Positions 35,587 to 44,429 are shown, numbered from the stretch's first letter. The stretch: DNA of 64,000 bases from an uncultured bacterium (GCA_905215555.1 CAJMQU010000021.1:11011-75010), one strand, 5' to 3'. Numbers and translations are program-made. The notes: generated from the sequence alone by a model not told the origin.

Positions 35587-36327
35587 ATGAAAGCAATGAT
35601 TTTTGCCGCAGGCCTCGGCACCCGCCTTCGCCCGCTGACTGATAATATGCCCAAAGCTCTTGTTTCCGTCGCAGGCAAGCCCATGTTGGAACGTGTCATC
35701 CTCCGGCTGAAAGATGCCGGATTTAATGACATCACCATAAACATCCACCACTTTGGCGAACAGATCATAGATTTCCTCCGCGCTCATGATAATTTCGGTG
35801 CAGATATCCATATCAGCGACGAGCGGGGTGAATTGCTGGATACCGGTGGTGGAATTAAAAAAGCCCGTCCTCTGCTGGAGAGCAACGAGCCTTTTCTTAT
35901 ACATAACTCCGACATCCTGACAGATTTAGACCTTAACGCCTTTTATCATCGCCATTTAGAAAGTAATGCAGACGCCACCCTGCTCACCAATCACCGGCAA
36001 ACCTCCCGCTACCTGCTGATGGATAAAGATAATCGCCTCTGCGGCTGGACTAATCTTTCTACGGGCGAAGTACTTCCCAAAGAACTTGACTACTCCGGTA
36101 ATCATTTCCAATTGCAGGCTTTCGGCTGTGTCCATGTCCTTTCATCTTCCATCTTTCATTATATGGAAAACGAACGTTGGACAGGCAAATTCTCTATAAT
36201 TCCATTTTACGTGGATATCTGTCCCCAAGCACATATACAGGGGTACCCCATAGATAGTGAAAACTGGTTCGATGTAGGGAAACCGGAAACACTGGCAAAA
36301 GCAGAAGCCTATTATAATTCATTATAA
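35587..36327 (+). CDS. Sugar-1-phosphate nucleotidyltransferase, MurU-like
   Basis: The 246-residue enzyme starts MKAMIFAAGLGTRLRPLTDN with the nucleotide-binding loop and then PKALVSVAGKPMLE. It has the metal Asp in IHNSDILTDLDL and a C-terminal WFDVGKPETLAKAEAYY. This is the short nucleotidyltransferase class of MurU (MurNAc-1-phosphate uridylyltransferase), RmlA and GDP-mannose pyrophosphorylases. Directly after an AmgK-like kinase, MurU is the best reading. The two would convert recycled MurNAc into UDP-MurNAc and bypass de novo synthesis. Its stop overlaps the convergent lipoprotein gene by 6 bp. Confidence 0.85.
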   Translation: MKAMIFAAGLGTRLRPLTDNMPKALVSVAGKPMLERVILRLKDAGFNDITINIHHFGEQIIDFLRAHDNFGADIHISDERGELLDTGGGIKKARPLLESNEPFLIHNSDILTDLDLNAFYHRHLESNADATLLTNHRQTSRYLLMDKDNRLCGWTNLSTGEVLPKELDYSGNHFQLQAFGCVHVLSSSIFHYMENERWTGKFSIIPFYVDICPQAHIQGYPIDSENWFDVGKPETLAKAEAYYNSL

Positions 36328-37308
36328 TACAGGTTTCATTTTTATCAGTTTCCCTTGTTCGTCAAACAAATATTCATAGTTGAAAGAAGCATAAATACGA
36401 TATTTCCAGCGGACACTTTCTTCTAAACGGCGGCTGTCGTCCAAGACAGTCGCCTGATATTTATCCATCAATTCGGTGGCAAACTCCTTTAGCTTCGGCT
36501 CCTGGTGTCTATAGGCAATAATCACTATCCGAACATCCGGATAATGCTTCCGCAAATCATCCAACTCTGCACGAACACTGTCTATCCCATCCTGCAACCA
36601 GAATAACAAACATACCGGTTGTCCCTTTCCTGCAATATCCGAGAACTGCACACTGTCCTTTTCCACATAATCCACCTGCCTGAAATCAATAAAATCATCT
36701 CCGGGCATCATATTGCGAGTTCCATCAAGCATGCGTTTCAGTCCTATCAGTACCGATGTACTGTCCCGCATCTGCGGATTACTGTTCTGATATAATTTTT
36801 CCAGTTCATCCGGATATATTTCCGCCCAACGGTCAAAGACCATCCATCCCATAGCATTGCCCACATTATCAAATACGAACTTCCGGGTCTCTTCACGCGG
36901 AAAGAGATCTTCATGCCAGAGTTTCCAAAAGCGCACATTCAGCGAACGGGGATTGGTACTCTTATCCGGCACAGGCATTTCCGGCGGGGTTACGTTAGTC
37001 AGCGTCAACTCTCCCCTTTCGGGATAGAAAAAGTTCATGCTATGGCGATGCTCTATACTGTAAAGATGCAGTGTATCTTCCTTTCCGGAGAATATGACCT
37101 GACCGTTTCTGATGACGGCAGAATCCAGCGGTCCTTTTCCATAATCCCTATCGCTCGTCATACGGTCGGCACCATACCGCCACAGGTAGAGGGTGTCTCC
37201 TTCGTGAGCATCCAGTCCGATGCAATTCACGGTATAAGTACGGTCTTGAGATTGACAGCTTACCATCCCCAGAAACAAAGAAAAAAACATCCAGCAATTG
37301 ATTTTCAT
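36322..37308 (-). CDS. Lipoprotein with DUF4369-like and thioredoxin-fold regions, no CxxC
   Basis: The start is placed at MKINCWMFFSLFLGMVSC (ATG 37306-37308), giving a lipoprotein signal with lipobox Cys 18 and a 328-residue precursor. The longer frame begins with an unsupported 31-residue extension. The N-terminal part (GLDAHEGDTLYLWRYG to TLHLYSIEH) resembles DUF4369 beta-sandwiches. The C-terminal part (GKGQPVCLLFWLQDGIDSVR to YDFDEQGK-like YLFDEQGKLIKMKPVL) resembles TlpA/thioredoxin folds. The redox CxxC is replaced, so it is probably non-catalytic. Confidence 0.7.
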   Translation of the reverse strand: MKINCWMFFSLFLGMVSCQSQDRTYTVNCIGLDAHEGDTLYLWRYGADRMTSDRDYGKGPLDSAVIRNGQVIFSGKEDTLHLYSIEHRHSMNFFYPERGELTLTNVTPPEMPVPDKSTNPRSLNVRFWKLWHEDLFPREETRKFVFDNVGNAMGWMVFDRWAEIYPDELEKLYQNSNPQMRDSTSVLIGLKRMLDGTRNMMPGDDFIDFRQVDYVEKDSVQFSDIAGKGQPVCLLFWLQDGIDSVRAELDDLRKHYPDVRIVIIAYRHQEPKLKEFATELMDKYQATVLDDSRRLEESVRWKYRIYASFNYEYLFDEQGKLIKMKPVL

Positions 37309-37532
37309 AAGGCGCAGACAATTTAGTGAATAAACCAGATAGTGCAAATGAACAATCTTTTTCGGAAAGATACAAGCAAAAAACAGATTATGAGAAAACA
37401 ATTATTATCAGCCTCAGAGACGGTTCGGGTATATTCTTCTTTATATTATTTAGCATACCGTTCGCATCTTTTTCATTTCCAGATTGTTTATTTCGTAGAT
37501 TAGAGTAAAACAGAACAATAAAAAAAGAAATT

Positions 37533-38111
37533 ATGAAAAAGATTATCACATTAATAATGTTAGTTTTCATAGGTGCATCTACGGCAATGTATGCACAGCA
37601 AAGTAGTAGTGAAAATCGCCGTGCAGAACGTAAAGCTCAGCGTGACGCAGAAAAAGCCAGGGAAAAAAGAGAAGAAGCACAAGCGTATGCCGATGCCGTG
37701 CAAGCCATCAACAACAGAAAATTTGTATTGGAGGCTGACCGCGTAACATTTAAGAGAGGACGAAGTGCTTTCGTTACATCAAACACCAACTTTGTACTTT
37801 TAAATGGTGAGCAAGCATCTGTTCAAGTTGCTTTCAACGGTCCTTATGCTGGTCCTAACGGTATAGGTGGCGTAACGGTAGACGGCAGAGTGGGTGAAGT
37901 CAAAACAACCACAGATAAGAAAGGAAACGTTAATTGCAGTTTCAATGTGGTAGGTGTCGGAATTTCCGCACAAGTTTCTATCAGATTGACCCACGGCAGC
38001 AACAACGCATCCGTCACCATCAACCCGAACTTCAACTCGAACAGGTTGTCACTGGATGGCAAAGTAATTCCATTATCCGAATCAAGCGTATTCAAAGGAA
38101 GGGCGTTCTAA
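37533..38111 (+). CDS. DUF4251 family secreted protein
   Basis: The 192-residue protein has a signal peptide ending MYA before QQ (about residue 21). A highly charged segment follows (ENRRAERKAQRDAEKAREKR), then a beta-rich domain with FVLEADRVTFKRGRSAFV, NFVLLNGEQASVQVAF and GGVTVDGRVG. This is the DUF4251 layout common in Bacteroidales. It is predicted to be periplasmic or surface-exposed. The function is unknown. It is monocistronic, with a hairpin terminator at 38310-38347. Confidence 0.88.
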   Translation: MKKIITLIMLVFIGASTAMYAQQSSSENRRAERKAQRDAEKAREKREEAQAYADAVQAINNRKFVLEADRVTFKRGRSAFVTSNTNFVLLNGEQASVQVAFNGPYAGPNGIGGVTVDGRVGEVKTTTDKKGNVNCSFNVVGVGISAQVSIRLTHGSNNASVTINPNFNSNRLSLDGKVIPLSESSVFKGRAF

Positions 38112-38309
38112 TTACTGCTATCTCTTTCTACTTTCCGTTCCATTGACTTAACTTATTTCTCATCCCTTCAGTAGTTGCCGCTTCTCCCCCAAGGCATGCA
38201 GGGATGGGACGAACTGCCCGCTATCCGAAAGCTCCATATGGAGCACATAGAGGCATTATTGAAATAGCTACACCCTTTCCCCCTCAGGGCTACACCCTTT
38301 GCCTTGGAT

Positions 38310-38347
38310 GGCTACACCATCCTGGTTAAAGGGTGTAGCCTTTTTTT
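38310..38347 (+). terminator. GGCTACACC / GGTGTAGCC hairpin terminator
   Basis: GGCTACACC (38310-38318) and GGTGTAGCC (38332-38340) form a perfect 9-bp stem followed by seven T. Two more GCTACACCC copies precede it at 38267 and 38289. The 314-bp gap 38112-38425 otherwise contains only the promoter at 38397. Confidence 0.85.
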
Positions 38348-38396
38348 ATATCTTCTTTTTACATCCTTTTATACCTAAAGTTTAAAGAATAGAACG

Positions 38397-38404
38397 TATC
38401 TTTG
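38397..38404 (+). promoter_or_regulatory. -7 box before the cobJ stub and cbiJ-cbiD
   Basis: TATCTTTG fits TAnnTTTG, 21 bp before the ATG of the truncated cobJ frame. Confidence 0.6.
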
Positions 38405-38425
38405 CAGGCTAGAAATAAAAACTAT

Positions 38426-38608
38426 ATGAAACAGCCTAAGATAATAGTTGCCGACATCGGTCCGGGCAGCGAACAAGACATCACGCCCGCAGTCCTGAGT
38501 ACGGTTCAAGAGGCAGATGTAATGGTAAGATATAATATTTGCCGCAATCATTCCGCATGGTCTTGTCCCCCCCGTCAACTTATCCCCTTGTCAACTAAAC
38601 ATACATAA
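38426..38608 (+). pseudogene. cobJ: cobJ/cbiH (precorrin-3B C17-methyltransferase) N-terminal stub
   Basis: The frame starts MKQPKIIVADIGPGSEQDIT and continues PAVLSTVQEADVMVRY. This is the start of a cobalt-precorrin/precorrin-3B methyltransferase, with the glycine-rich IGPGS SAM-binding loop. After about 36 residues it loses similarity and stops at residue 60, while the family has about 240 residues or more. It lies 16 bp before the intact cbiJ-cbiD fusion. This suggests a deletion that removed the rest of cobJ, and perhaps other ring-synthesis genes, between them. Confidence 0.8.
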
Positions 38609-38624
38609 CTAAAAAATTTAAATT

Positions 38625-40520
38625 ATGATTTTAATTTTAGGTGGAACCACCGAAGGACGTATTGCCGCCCGTACCCTCGAAGAAGCTGGAAAACCATTCT
38701 ACTACTCCACCAAAGAAGACGAGCAAGAAGTAATTATGCACCACGGCCACCGCCTGCAAGGCATCATGGACCAATCGGATATGGAACAATTTTGCTGCAA
38801 ACACTCCATAGCACTGATAATCGACGCTGCCCATCCCTTTGCCACCAAACTGCACCGCACCGTAGAACTGGTATCCCTAACACTCGACCTCCCCGTCATC
38901 TGCTTCGAGCGCATCTACCCGCCCCGTGATGAAAAGAACATCACCTGGTGCAGCAGCTTTAAAGATGCCATCCGGCAGATACGCGAACAGGAAATATTTA
39001 TCTTACTGGCACTGACCGGCGTGCAGAGCATAGCCCCATTAAAGCCCCTCTGGCAGGAAAGCGCCTGCTGCTACTTCCGCATCCTCGACTGCGAAAACTC
39101 ACGCCGCCTCGCTGCCCGCGAAGGTTTCCCCAAAGAACGTCTTTACTACTACCATAACGGTGAAAACGAACGCCTCCTGATGCAGAAATTGCACCCCGAA
39201 GCCATACTGATAAAAGAAAACGGACTCTCCGGAGGTTTCAATGAGAAAGTAGAAGCAGCTCTTGCAGAAGGCATCCGTATCTTTGCCATCTGCTGCCCGG
39301 ACACGCCCGCCAGCTTCATTCCCGTAGATGGTGAACATGGTCTGCGCCGGATGGTCGAGAAATACCTGCCCGACTTCTACCCCCTGCATAGCGGACTCAC
39401 CACCGGAACCTGTGCCGCTGCCGCTGCCGTAGCCGCCACCTGGGATTTTTTCAACGCCTATCGCCAACCGCGTCCCAAAGAATTTCCCGTCACCCTCCCC
39501 AACGGAGAAACCATTTTCGTCCCTGTCGAAGAGCAGGAACTCCTGCCCCACGCCGATTTCCTGAACGACAATGGGATGATGGAAACCAACGCTTCCGTCA
39601 TCAAAGATGCCGGTGACGACCCCGACATCACCAACGGGATGGAGATCAGAGTCAACGTCGCCGTCCCCTTCCGCATGGATGATCCGGTTCCCAAAGACGC
39701 ACCCACCGACGACTACAACATCATCATCTGTGGTGGCGAAGGCGTAGGTATTGTCACCATGCCCGGTTTGGGACTTGAAGTAGGCGGACCTGCCATCAAC
39801 GACATTCCATGCAAGATGATTGAGGACAATGTAAAGCTGTGCCTCGAAGGGATCGGAATACCCAAGCAAGCCAATCCGTATGCCATCACCATATCCGTCC
39901 CCGGCGGCGAAGAAATAGCCCGACGCACTCTCACCCCCTGCCCAGGAATAGAAGGCGGCATTTCCATTATCGAAACTTCCGGCATCGTGAAGCCTCTCTC
40001 TTTGGAAGCATTCGTCGACTCCATCCGCAAATCAATGGAAGTGGGACGGGCTACGGGAAGCCCGCGCATCGTCATCAACTCCGATGCCCAAAGCGAGAAA
40101 TATGTGCGGAAACATTATCCTCAATTGCCCGTACAGGCTTTTATCCATTACGGAAATTTCATCGGAGAGACTCTGAAGATTGCCGCCGAATTAGACATCA
40201 AAGCGCTAACCTTAGGCATCATGATGGGAAAAGCCGTGAAACTGGCAGAAGGAGATCTGGACACTCACAGCAAGCAGGTGACAATGGACAAAGATTTCCT
40301 GCGGGAAATGGCCCGTTCTGCCGGATGTAGTGAAAAAGTACAGGCCGTGATTGAGGAAATCAGCCAGGCCCACGAACTGTGGACTTTGCTCTCCGCCGCC
40401 GACCTGCATGCATTTTGCAGACATCTGCTCAGCTTATGCCATCAGCATTGTGCCCCGTTACTGCCCGAAGGAGAACTTACTATTCTGCTTATCAGCGAAG
40501 AAGGGGAAATCATTTGTTAG
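38625..40520 (+). CDS. CbiJ-CbiD fusion: precorrin-6A reductase and cobalt-precorrin-5B C1-methyltransferase
   Basis: The 631-residue protein joins two corrin-ring enzymes. Residues 1-250 are CbiJ/CobK, beginning MILILGGTTEGRIAARTLEE and containing IDAAHPFA and ALTGVQSI. From residue 254, LHSGLTTGTCAAAAAVAATW begins CbiD, with GEGVGIVTMPGL, ATGSPRIVIN and FLREMARSAGCS. CbiD methylates C1 during anaerobic ring contraction, and CbiJ reduces precorrin-6A. Both domains look full length. This is unusual next to truncated cobJ and cbiA, so the enzyme may now be unsupported unless the other genes exist elsewhere. Confidence 0.94.
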   Translation: MILILGGTTEGRIAARTLEEAGKPFYYSTKEDEQEVIMHHGHRLQGIMDQSDMEQFCCKHSIALIIDAAHPFATKLHRTVELVSLTLDLPVICFERIYPPRDEKNITWCSSFKDAIRQIREQEIFILLALTGVQSIAPLKPLWQESACCYFRILDCENSRRLAAREGFPKERLYYYHNGENERLLMQKLHPEAILIKENGLSGGFNEKVEAALAEGIRIFAICCPDTPASFIPVDGEHGLRRMVEKYLPDFYPLHSGLTTGTCAAAAAVAATWDFFNAYRQPRPKEFPVTLPNGETIFVPVEEQELLPHADFLNDNGMMETNASVIKDAGDDPDITNGMEIRVNVAVPFRMDDPVPKDAPTDDYNIIICGGEGVGIVTMPGLGLEVGGPAINDIPCKMIEDNVKLCLEGIGIPKQANPYAITISVPGGEEIARRTLTPCPGIEGGISIIETSGIVKPLSLEAFVDSIRKSMEVGRATGSPRIVINSDAQSEKYVRKHYPQLPVQAFIHYGNFIGETLKIAAELDIKALTLGIMMGKAVKLAEGDLDTHSKQVTMDKDFLREMARSAGCSEKVQAVIEEISQAHELWTLLSAADLHAFCRHLLSLCHQHCAPLLPEGELTILLISEEGEIIC

Positions 40521-40601
40521 TGAAGGAGGTTCAAAACCGTATGGAAGGAAACAAATTTATTTTTCTTTAAATACTGTATTTTGAAGTACAAGGCTTTTCA
40601 G

Positions 40602-40609
40602 TATCTTTG
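40602..40609 (+). promoter_or_regulatory. -7 box of the SDR gene
   Basis: TATCTTTG matches TAnnTTTG, 82 bp upstream of the ATG at 40691. The 170-bp gap before it shows nothing else clear. Confidence 0.55.
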
Positions 40610-40690
40610 TTCTCAAGAAAAAACAGAAACAACAAAGATTTTGGACGTGTTTTTATCTTAGAATAATTACTGAGAGCCTACTTTTTACAC

Positions 40691-41491
40691 ATGAAACATC
40701 CGCAAACAATCCTCGTCACCGGTGCCTCTTCCGGCTTTGGAAAAGTCATCGCCACGCAGTTGGCCGAGCAAGGCCACACCGTCTATGGTAGCAGCCGGAA
40801 AGCGGTTTCCGATACCCCCTTCAAGATGCTGCAACTGGACATCACCGACCCGGCATCCGTCACCAATGCCATATCAACGATTCTGGCAGAACAGGGACGC
40901 ATCGATGTGCTTGTCAATAATGCTGGTATGGGCATCAGCGGAGCCATAGAACTGACTACCGAAGACGAGATACAACGCCAGATGAATACCAATTTCACAG
41001 GCACTGTCCGTATGTGCGCCGCCGTCTTGCCCTCCATGCGTGAAGCGGGACGGGGACGAATCATCAACATCAGTTCCATTGCAGGAGTACTTGCCGTTCC
41101 CTACCAAGCCTTTTACAGTGCCTCCAAATTTGCAATCGAAGGCTATAGCGAAGCACTCTATCAGGAAGTGAAGCCTTTCGGCATACAAGTATGCGTTGTC
41201 GAACCGGGAGATTTCCGGACAGGTTTCACTGCACAACGGCAGATGAGCGAGGCCACCCTCTCCCATTCACAATATAAAGAAAACTTCACGAAAACGATGC
41301 AGAATGTGGAGCAGTCCGAAAACAACGGCTGACATCCCGAAAAGTTAGGAAAAGCCATCTGCAAACTGGTGAACAGCCGCCGACCGGCATTCCGCATCAA
41401 AGTAGGACCGTGGGAACAGGTGTTTTTCGCCCGCATCAAACCTATGCTACCGTTCAGTCTGACAGATTGGTTAATTAGAAAATTCTATTAA
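40691..41491 (+). pseudogene. Short-chain dehydrogenase/reductase interrupted by an in-frame TGA
   Basis: The classical SDR motifs are intact: TGASSGFG (cofactor), NNAG, IINISS, and the catalytic YSASK with upstream Ser. A TGA at 41330-41332 ends the frame after 213 residues, but the same frame continues 52 codons: HPEKLGKAICKLVNSRRPAF, then RIKVGPWEQVFFAR, ending at 41491. That tail is what SDRs of this type carry, so the full protein would have about 266 residues. It is either a recent nonsense mutation or a sequence error. The catalytic core is complete, so residual function is possible. Confidence 0.85.
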
Positions 41492-41533
41492 ATGATAATT
41501 CGGCTACATAATTGCTTGTAATCATATAATTTA

Positions 41534-41541
41534 TATCTTTG
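41534..41541 (+). promoter_or_regulatory. -7 box of the beta-barrel gene
   Basis: TATCTTTG is 38 bp upstream of the ATG at 41579. Confidence 0.55.
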
Positions 41542-41578
41542 CGACAAAATAAATATCATCCCTTACAAGGTTCAAACA

Positions 41579-42265
41579 ATGAAACAGACTATTCTCGCTA
41601 TTTTCTTTGCAATCATAGCATCGGGAGCAACCGCCCAATCCTCCCCTATTTCCTTTCAGGTAAAAGCCGGAGTCGGCACCTCCAACTTCTATGGAGAAAA
41701 TGCAGAAAGCGACACACGCATCGCCTACAAAGTAGGTGTCGGCATGAACTATGAGCTCAGCCGCACGTGGGTGTTCCAACCCTCACTGAATTTCGTGTCG
41801 ATAGGTGCCCGCGAGGATGTAGAGTACGTAGGCAATGCAAACATGAATGAACTGTACATCCAACTGCCTGTGATGATGGCTGCCCGCCTCAACCTCGGCA
41901 AGAACCACAGCGCCTCATTGAGTGCCGGTCCGTACATAGCCTACGGCGTGGGGGGCAAAACGTCGGGCGAGATACAGGAGCAGTACGATTATAGCAGTAG
42001 CATCCATCACGGAAGAGGAGGCTACAGATTCCGTTTAGACACTTTCGGCAATCTGATTGACAACAATATGGGCAACAAGCGTTTCGATGCCGGATTCATG
42101 TTCAGCCTTAACTTTGAATATAACAGGTTCATCTTCGGAGCGGAACTCCAATTGGGTATGATTAAAGTAAACGATCAGCTGGACAATCTTGTGCAAAACT
42201 CCGGCATTGAAAAATTCTCTCCCAAGAACCTTGCTTCTTTCTTTACCGTAGGATATAGATTCTAA
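41579..42265 (+). CDS. Outer-membrane beta-barrel protein, PorT/OmpA-barrel-like
   Basis: The 228-residue protein has a signal peptide (MKQTILAIFFAIIASGATAQ) and alternating beta-strand repeats such as FQVKAGVGTSNFYG, KVGVGMNYELSR, WVFQPSLNFVS and VMMAARLNLGKNH. It ends SFFTVGYRF, the typical aromatic C-terminus recognised by the BAM complex. It fits the outer-membrane beta-barrel (PF13568-like) families abundant in Bacteroidetes. No function can be assigned. Confidence 0.85.
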   Translation: MKQTILAIFFAIIASGATAQSSPISFQVKAGVGTSNFYGENAESDTRIAYKVGVGMNYELSRTWVFQPSLNFVSIGAREDVEYVGNANMNELYIQLPVMMAARLNLGKNHSASLSAGPYIAYGVGGKTSGEIQEQYDYSSSIHHGRGGYRFRLDTFGNLIDNNMGNKRFDAGFMFSLNFEYNRFIFGAELQLGMIKVNDQLDNLVQNSGIEKFSPKNLASFFTVGYRF

Positions 42266-42391
42266 TCTCCGGCAGGTCGTAATGGTTCGCACGGTAATCG
42301 CTTCTTCTTCCGCCGGATGAAGCACGGAGGTCTATTCATTATTCAGAAACAACCGGGGCTTCCATCCGGTGAAAGGTCTTCGGGAGTGCCG

Positions 42392-43747
42392 TTAGAAATT
42401 CATCAGGTCATTCAGCGCTTCGCTCATACTGGGATGCGTAAAGATGTAATCACGCAGGAAGGTATATTCCTGTCCGGTTTTCATCACGATTGATACAATA
42501 TTGATTATTTCGCTCGTTTCCGGACCGAACAGGGTGCAACCCAATATTTTATTGGTATGGGTGTCCACCACCACCTTGAACAATCCGTCCGTCTCACCCA
42601 ACGTACGTGCACGCGGAATGGCACCGACGGGCAGAGTATTTACCTTTATGTCCAGTCCTTTCTGGCGCGCTTCCACTTCGCTCAGTCCGACACGTGCCAA
42701 AGGAGGGTCGATAAATACTGAATAGCTGACGGGGGCGCGGTCATCCGTGCGGCGTTCTCCGGCACCGAACAAATCTTCACGGATAATGCGGTAATCGTCC
42801 AGAGAAATATAGGTGAACTGTAGTCCGCCTTTTACGTCTCCGATGGCGCGGATATGGGGATTGGTAGTCTGCAACCAATTATCCACGACAATCGCTCCAC
42901 GCTCATCCACCTTTACTCCCGCCATATCCAGATTTAAGCCCGAAGTGTTCGGACGACGGCCTGTTGCCAGCAAGATGGCATCTCCTTCCAGATGATGGAT
43001 CTCATTCGTCGCAACATCCTGATAGATCACTGTTGAAGCGTCTACCGACTGCACCCGTGCATTCAGATGGAAAACAATACCTTTCTTCTCCAATGCCGTC
43101 TGTACGCTGGCTGCAATATCCCTGTCTTCACGACCAATCAACTCAGGATAGCCTTCGAGCACTGTCACCTTCGAGCCGAAAGAGGCGTACATGGAAGCAA
43201 ATTCCAGTCCGATATAACCTCCGCCCACAATCACAAGGCGTTCGGGAAGTTCTTCCAGTTCCATGATGGAAGTACTGGTGTACACGCGGGGATTATCCTT
43301 TATTCCTTCGATGGGAGGTATAATAGTCTCAGCTCCGGTATTGATGAATATCTGCGGTGCCTGCAATTCTATCACTTCTTCCGCAGTCCTGACTTCCACT
43401 ACATCCGGACCGGTAAACGCACCTACACCTGTATAAACTGTCACATGAGGATTGTCGGCCAAGTTATGATAATTCTTGTCCCGCAGAAAAGCGGTTACTT
43501 CTTCCTTCCGGCCGATGGCCTGGCGGTAATACTCTTTCTTTTCTTCCCACGCAGCCTTTGCCGGGGTTTCCTTGGCCAGATGCACCAGCGTCTTTGTAGG
43601 AATACAACCGATGTTGATACAAGTGCCTCCGTACATACGATTTGAACGTTCCACTACTGCAACCGTCTTCTGGCGTTTTGCAAATTCGGCGGCAAGGGTC
43701 TTCCCTCCCTTCCCGAAGCCGATAATGATAGCATCATACTTTTTCAT
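42392..43747 (-). CDS. rclA: RclA-type flavin disulfide reductase (reactive chlorine resistance)
   Basis: The 451-residue protein has the FAD-binding MKKYDAIIIGFGKGGKTLAA and the redox pair GGTCINIGCIPTKT (Cys 43 and Cys 48). It also has NAD(P)-binding VIVGGGYIGLEFASM, GDVKGGLQFTYISLDDYRI and the C-terminal FTHPSMSEALNDL with the His-Pro dyad. The blocks match E. coli RclA throughout, more closely than lipoamide dehydrogenase or mercuric reductase. RclA protects against hypochlorous acid and reduces copper(II). rclC lies 5 bp upstream in the same operon. Confidence 0.9.
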   Translation of the reverse strand: MKKYDAIIIGFGKGGKTLAAEFAKRQKTVAVVERSNRMYGGTCINIGCIPTKTLVHLAKETPAKAAWEEKKEYYRQAIGRKEEVTAFLRDKNYHNLADNPHVTVYTGVGAFTGPDVVEVRTAEEVIELQAPQIFINTGAETIIPPIEGIKDNPRVYTSTSIMELEELPERLVIVGGGYIGLEFASMYASFGSKVTVLEGYPELIGREDRDIAASVQTALEKKGIVFHLNARVQSVDASTVIYQDVATNEIHHLEGDAILLATGRRPNTSGLNLDMAGVKVDERGAIVVDNWLQTTNPHIRAIGDVKGGLQFTYISLDDYRIIREDLFGAGERRTDDRAPVSYSVFIDPPLARVGLSEVEARQKGLDIKVNTLPVGAIPRARTLGETDGLFKVVVDTHTNKILGCTLFGPETSEIINIVSIVMKTGQEYTFLRDYIFTHPSMSEALNDLMNF

Positions 43748-43752
43748 ATTCT

Positions 43753-44343
43753 TTATTTTTTTAATTGTTCCAGTACTCTCTTCGCACTGTCTGCCAATAT
43801 AACAATTGCGCCGGCCAAAATGGCTGTATCTTTTATAACTAATCTTCCGGCACCGGTCAATAATGGAAAACCGGATTCGCCACTGCCCAAATCAGGCACC
43901 CATACTTCGGGTGTAGTGACAAGGAAAGACAGCGTGCCGAGAGTCATGATAATTGCAAGCCCCGCCCCCACCAGACCGACTTTCGGCCAGAAGATGCCCA
44001 GAAAAGTAAGAATGCCAATGGTCATGATAAGAATGCCCAGCCCATGGGAAAAGCCATACGTATTGTTTTCCCTATGCCACTCATGCTTCACGGCATCAAA
44101 TTCCCCTTCTTTCAGTTTGTATTCCTTGTATTCGGGAGCACTATGCGTATAGAAGAAACTCATAAAAGGACTGTTTGCCACAAAAGGGACAATCCCTTCG
44201 GCCTCATAATTCCAGAACTTCAACCCGCCTATCCAAACAAAAATAACCAGAATGGCCACACGAATAAGATTGATACCCAACTTTTGAGTTGATGCAGCCA
44301 AAGTAAGGCCCGCCACAAACATTGATTGTAATTTGGTTTTCAT
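43753..44343 (-). CDS. rclC: RclC-like DUF417 inner-membrane protein
   Basis: The 196-residue protein has four to five TM helices and the DUF417 blocks FVWIGGLKFWNYEAEGIVPF, VANSPFMSFFY, NNTYGFSHGLG, TTPEVWVPDLG and GAGRLVIKDTAILAGAI. These are the same ordered blocks as E. coli RclC (YkgB). RclC belongs to the reactive-chlorine response with RclA. It is co-directional, 5 bp before rclA and 86 bp after an AraC-type regulator. A weak -7 box (GATTTTTG) lies at 44383-44390. Confidence 0.9.
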   Translation of the reverse strand: MKTKLQSMFVAGLTLAASTQKLGINLIRVAILVIFVWIGGLKFWNYEAEGIVPFVANSPFMSFFYTHSAPEYKEYKLKEGEFDAVKHEWHRENNTYGFSHGLGILIMTIGILTFLGIFWPKVGLVGAGLAIIMTLGTLSFLVTTPEVWVPDLGSGESGFPLLTGAGRLVIKDTAILAGAIVILADSAKRVLEQLKK

Positions 44344-44429
44344 ACGATTATTACATTAATTAATTACTTTATTTTCCTGATGCAAAAATCGGGGTTTATG
44401 ACGGAGTGTGAAATGGCAATTCTGCCGTA

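Noticed and set aside
39099..39869. 256-codon minus-strand frame, Gly/Val rich
   Set aside because: Shadow of the CbiJ-CbiD fusion. The glycine richness mirrors alanine/proline codons on the coding strand.
41330..41332. TGA in the SDR gene as selenocysteine
   Set aside because: No SECIS-like hairpin was recognised and SDRs have no known redox residue at this position; a nonsense mutation is simpler.
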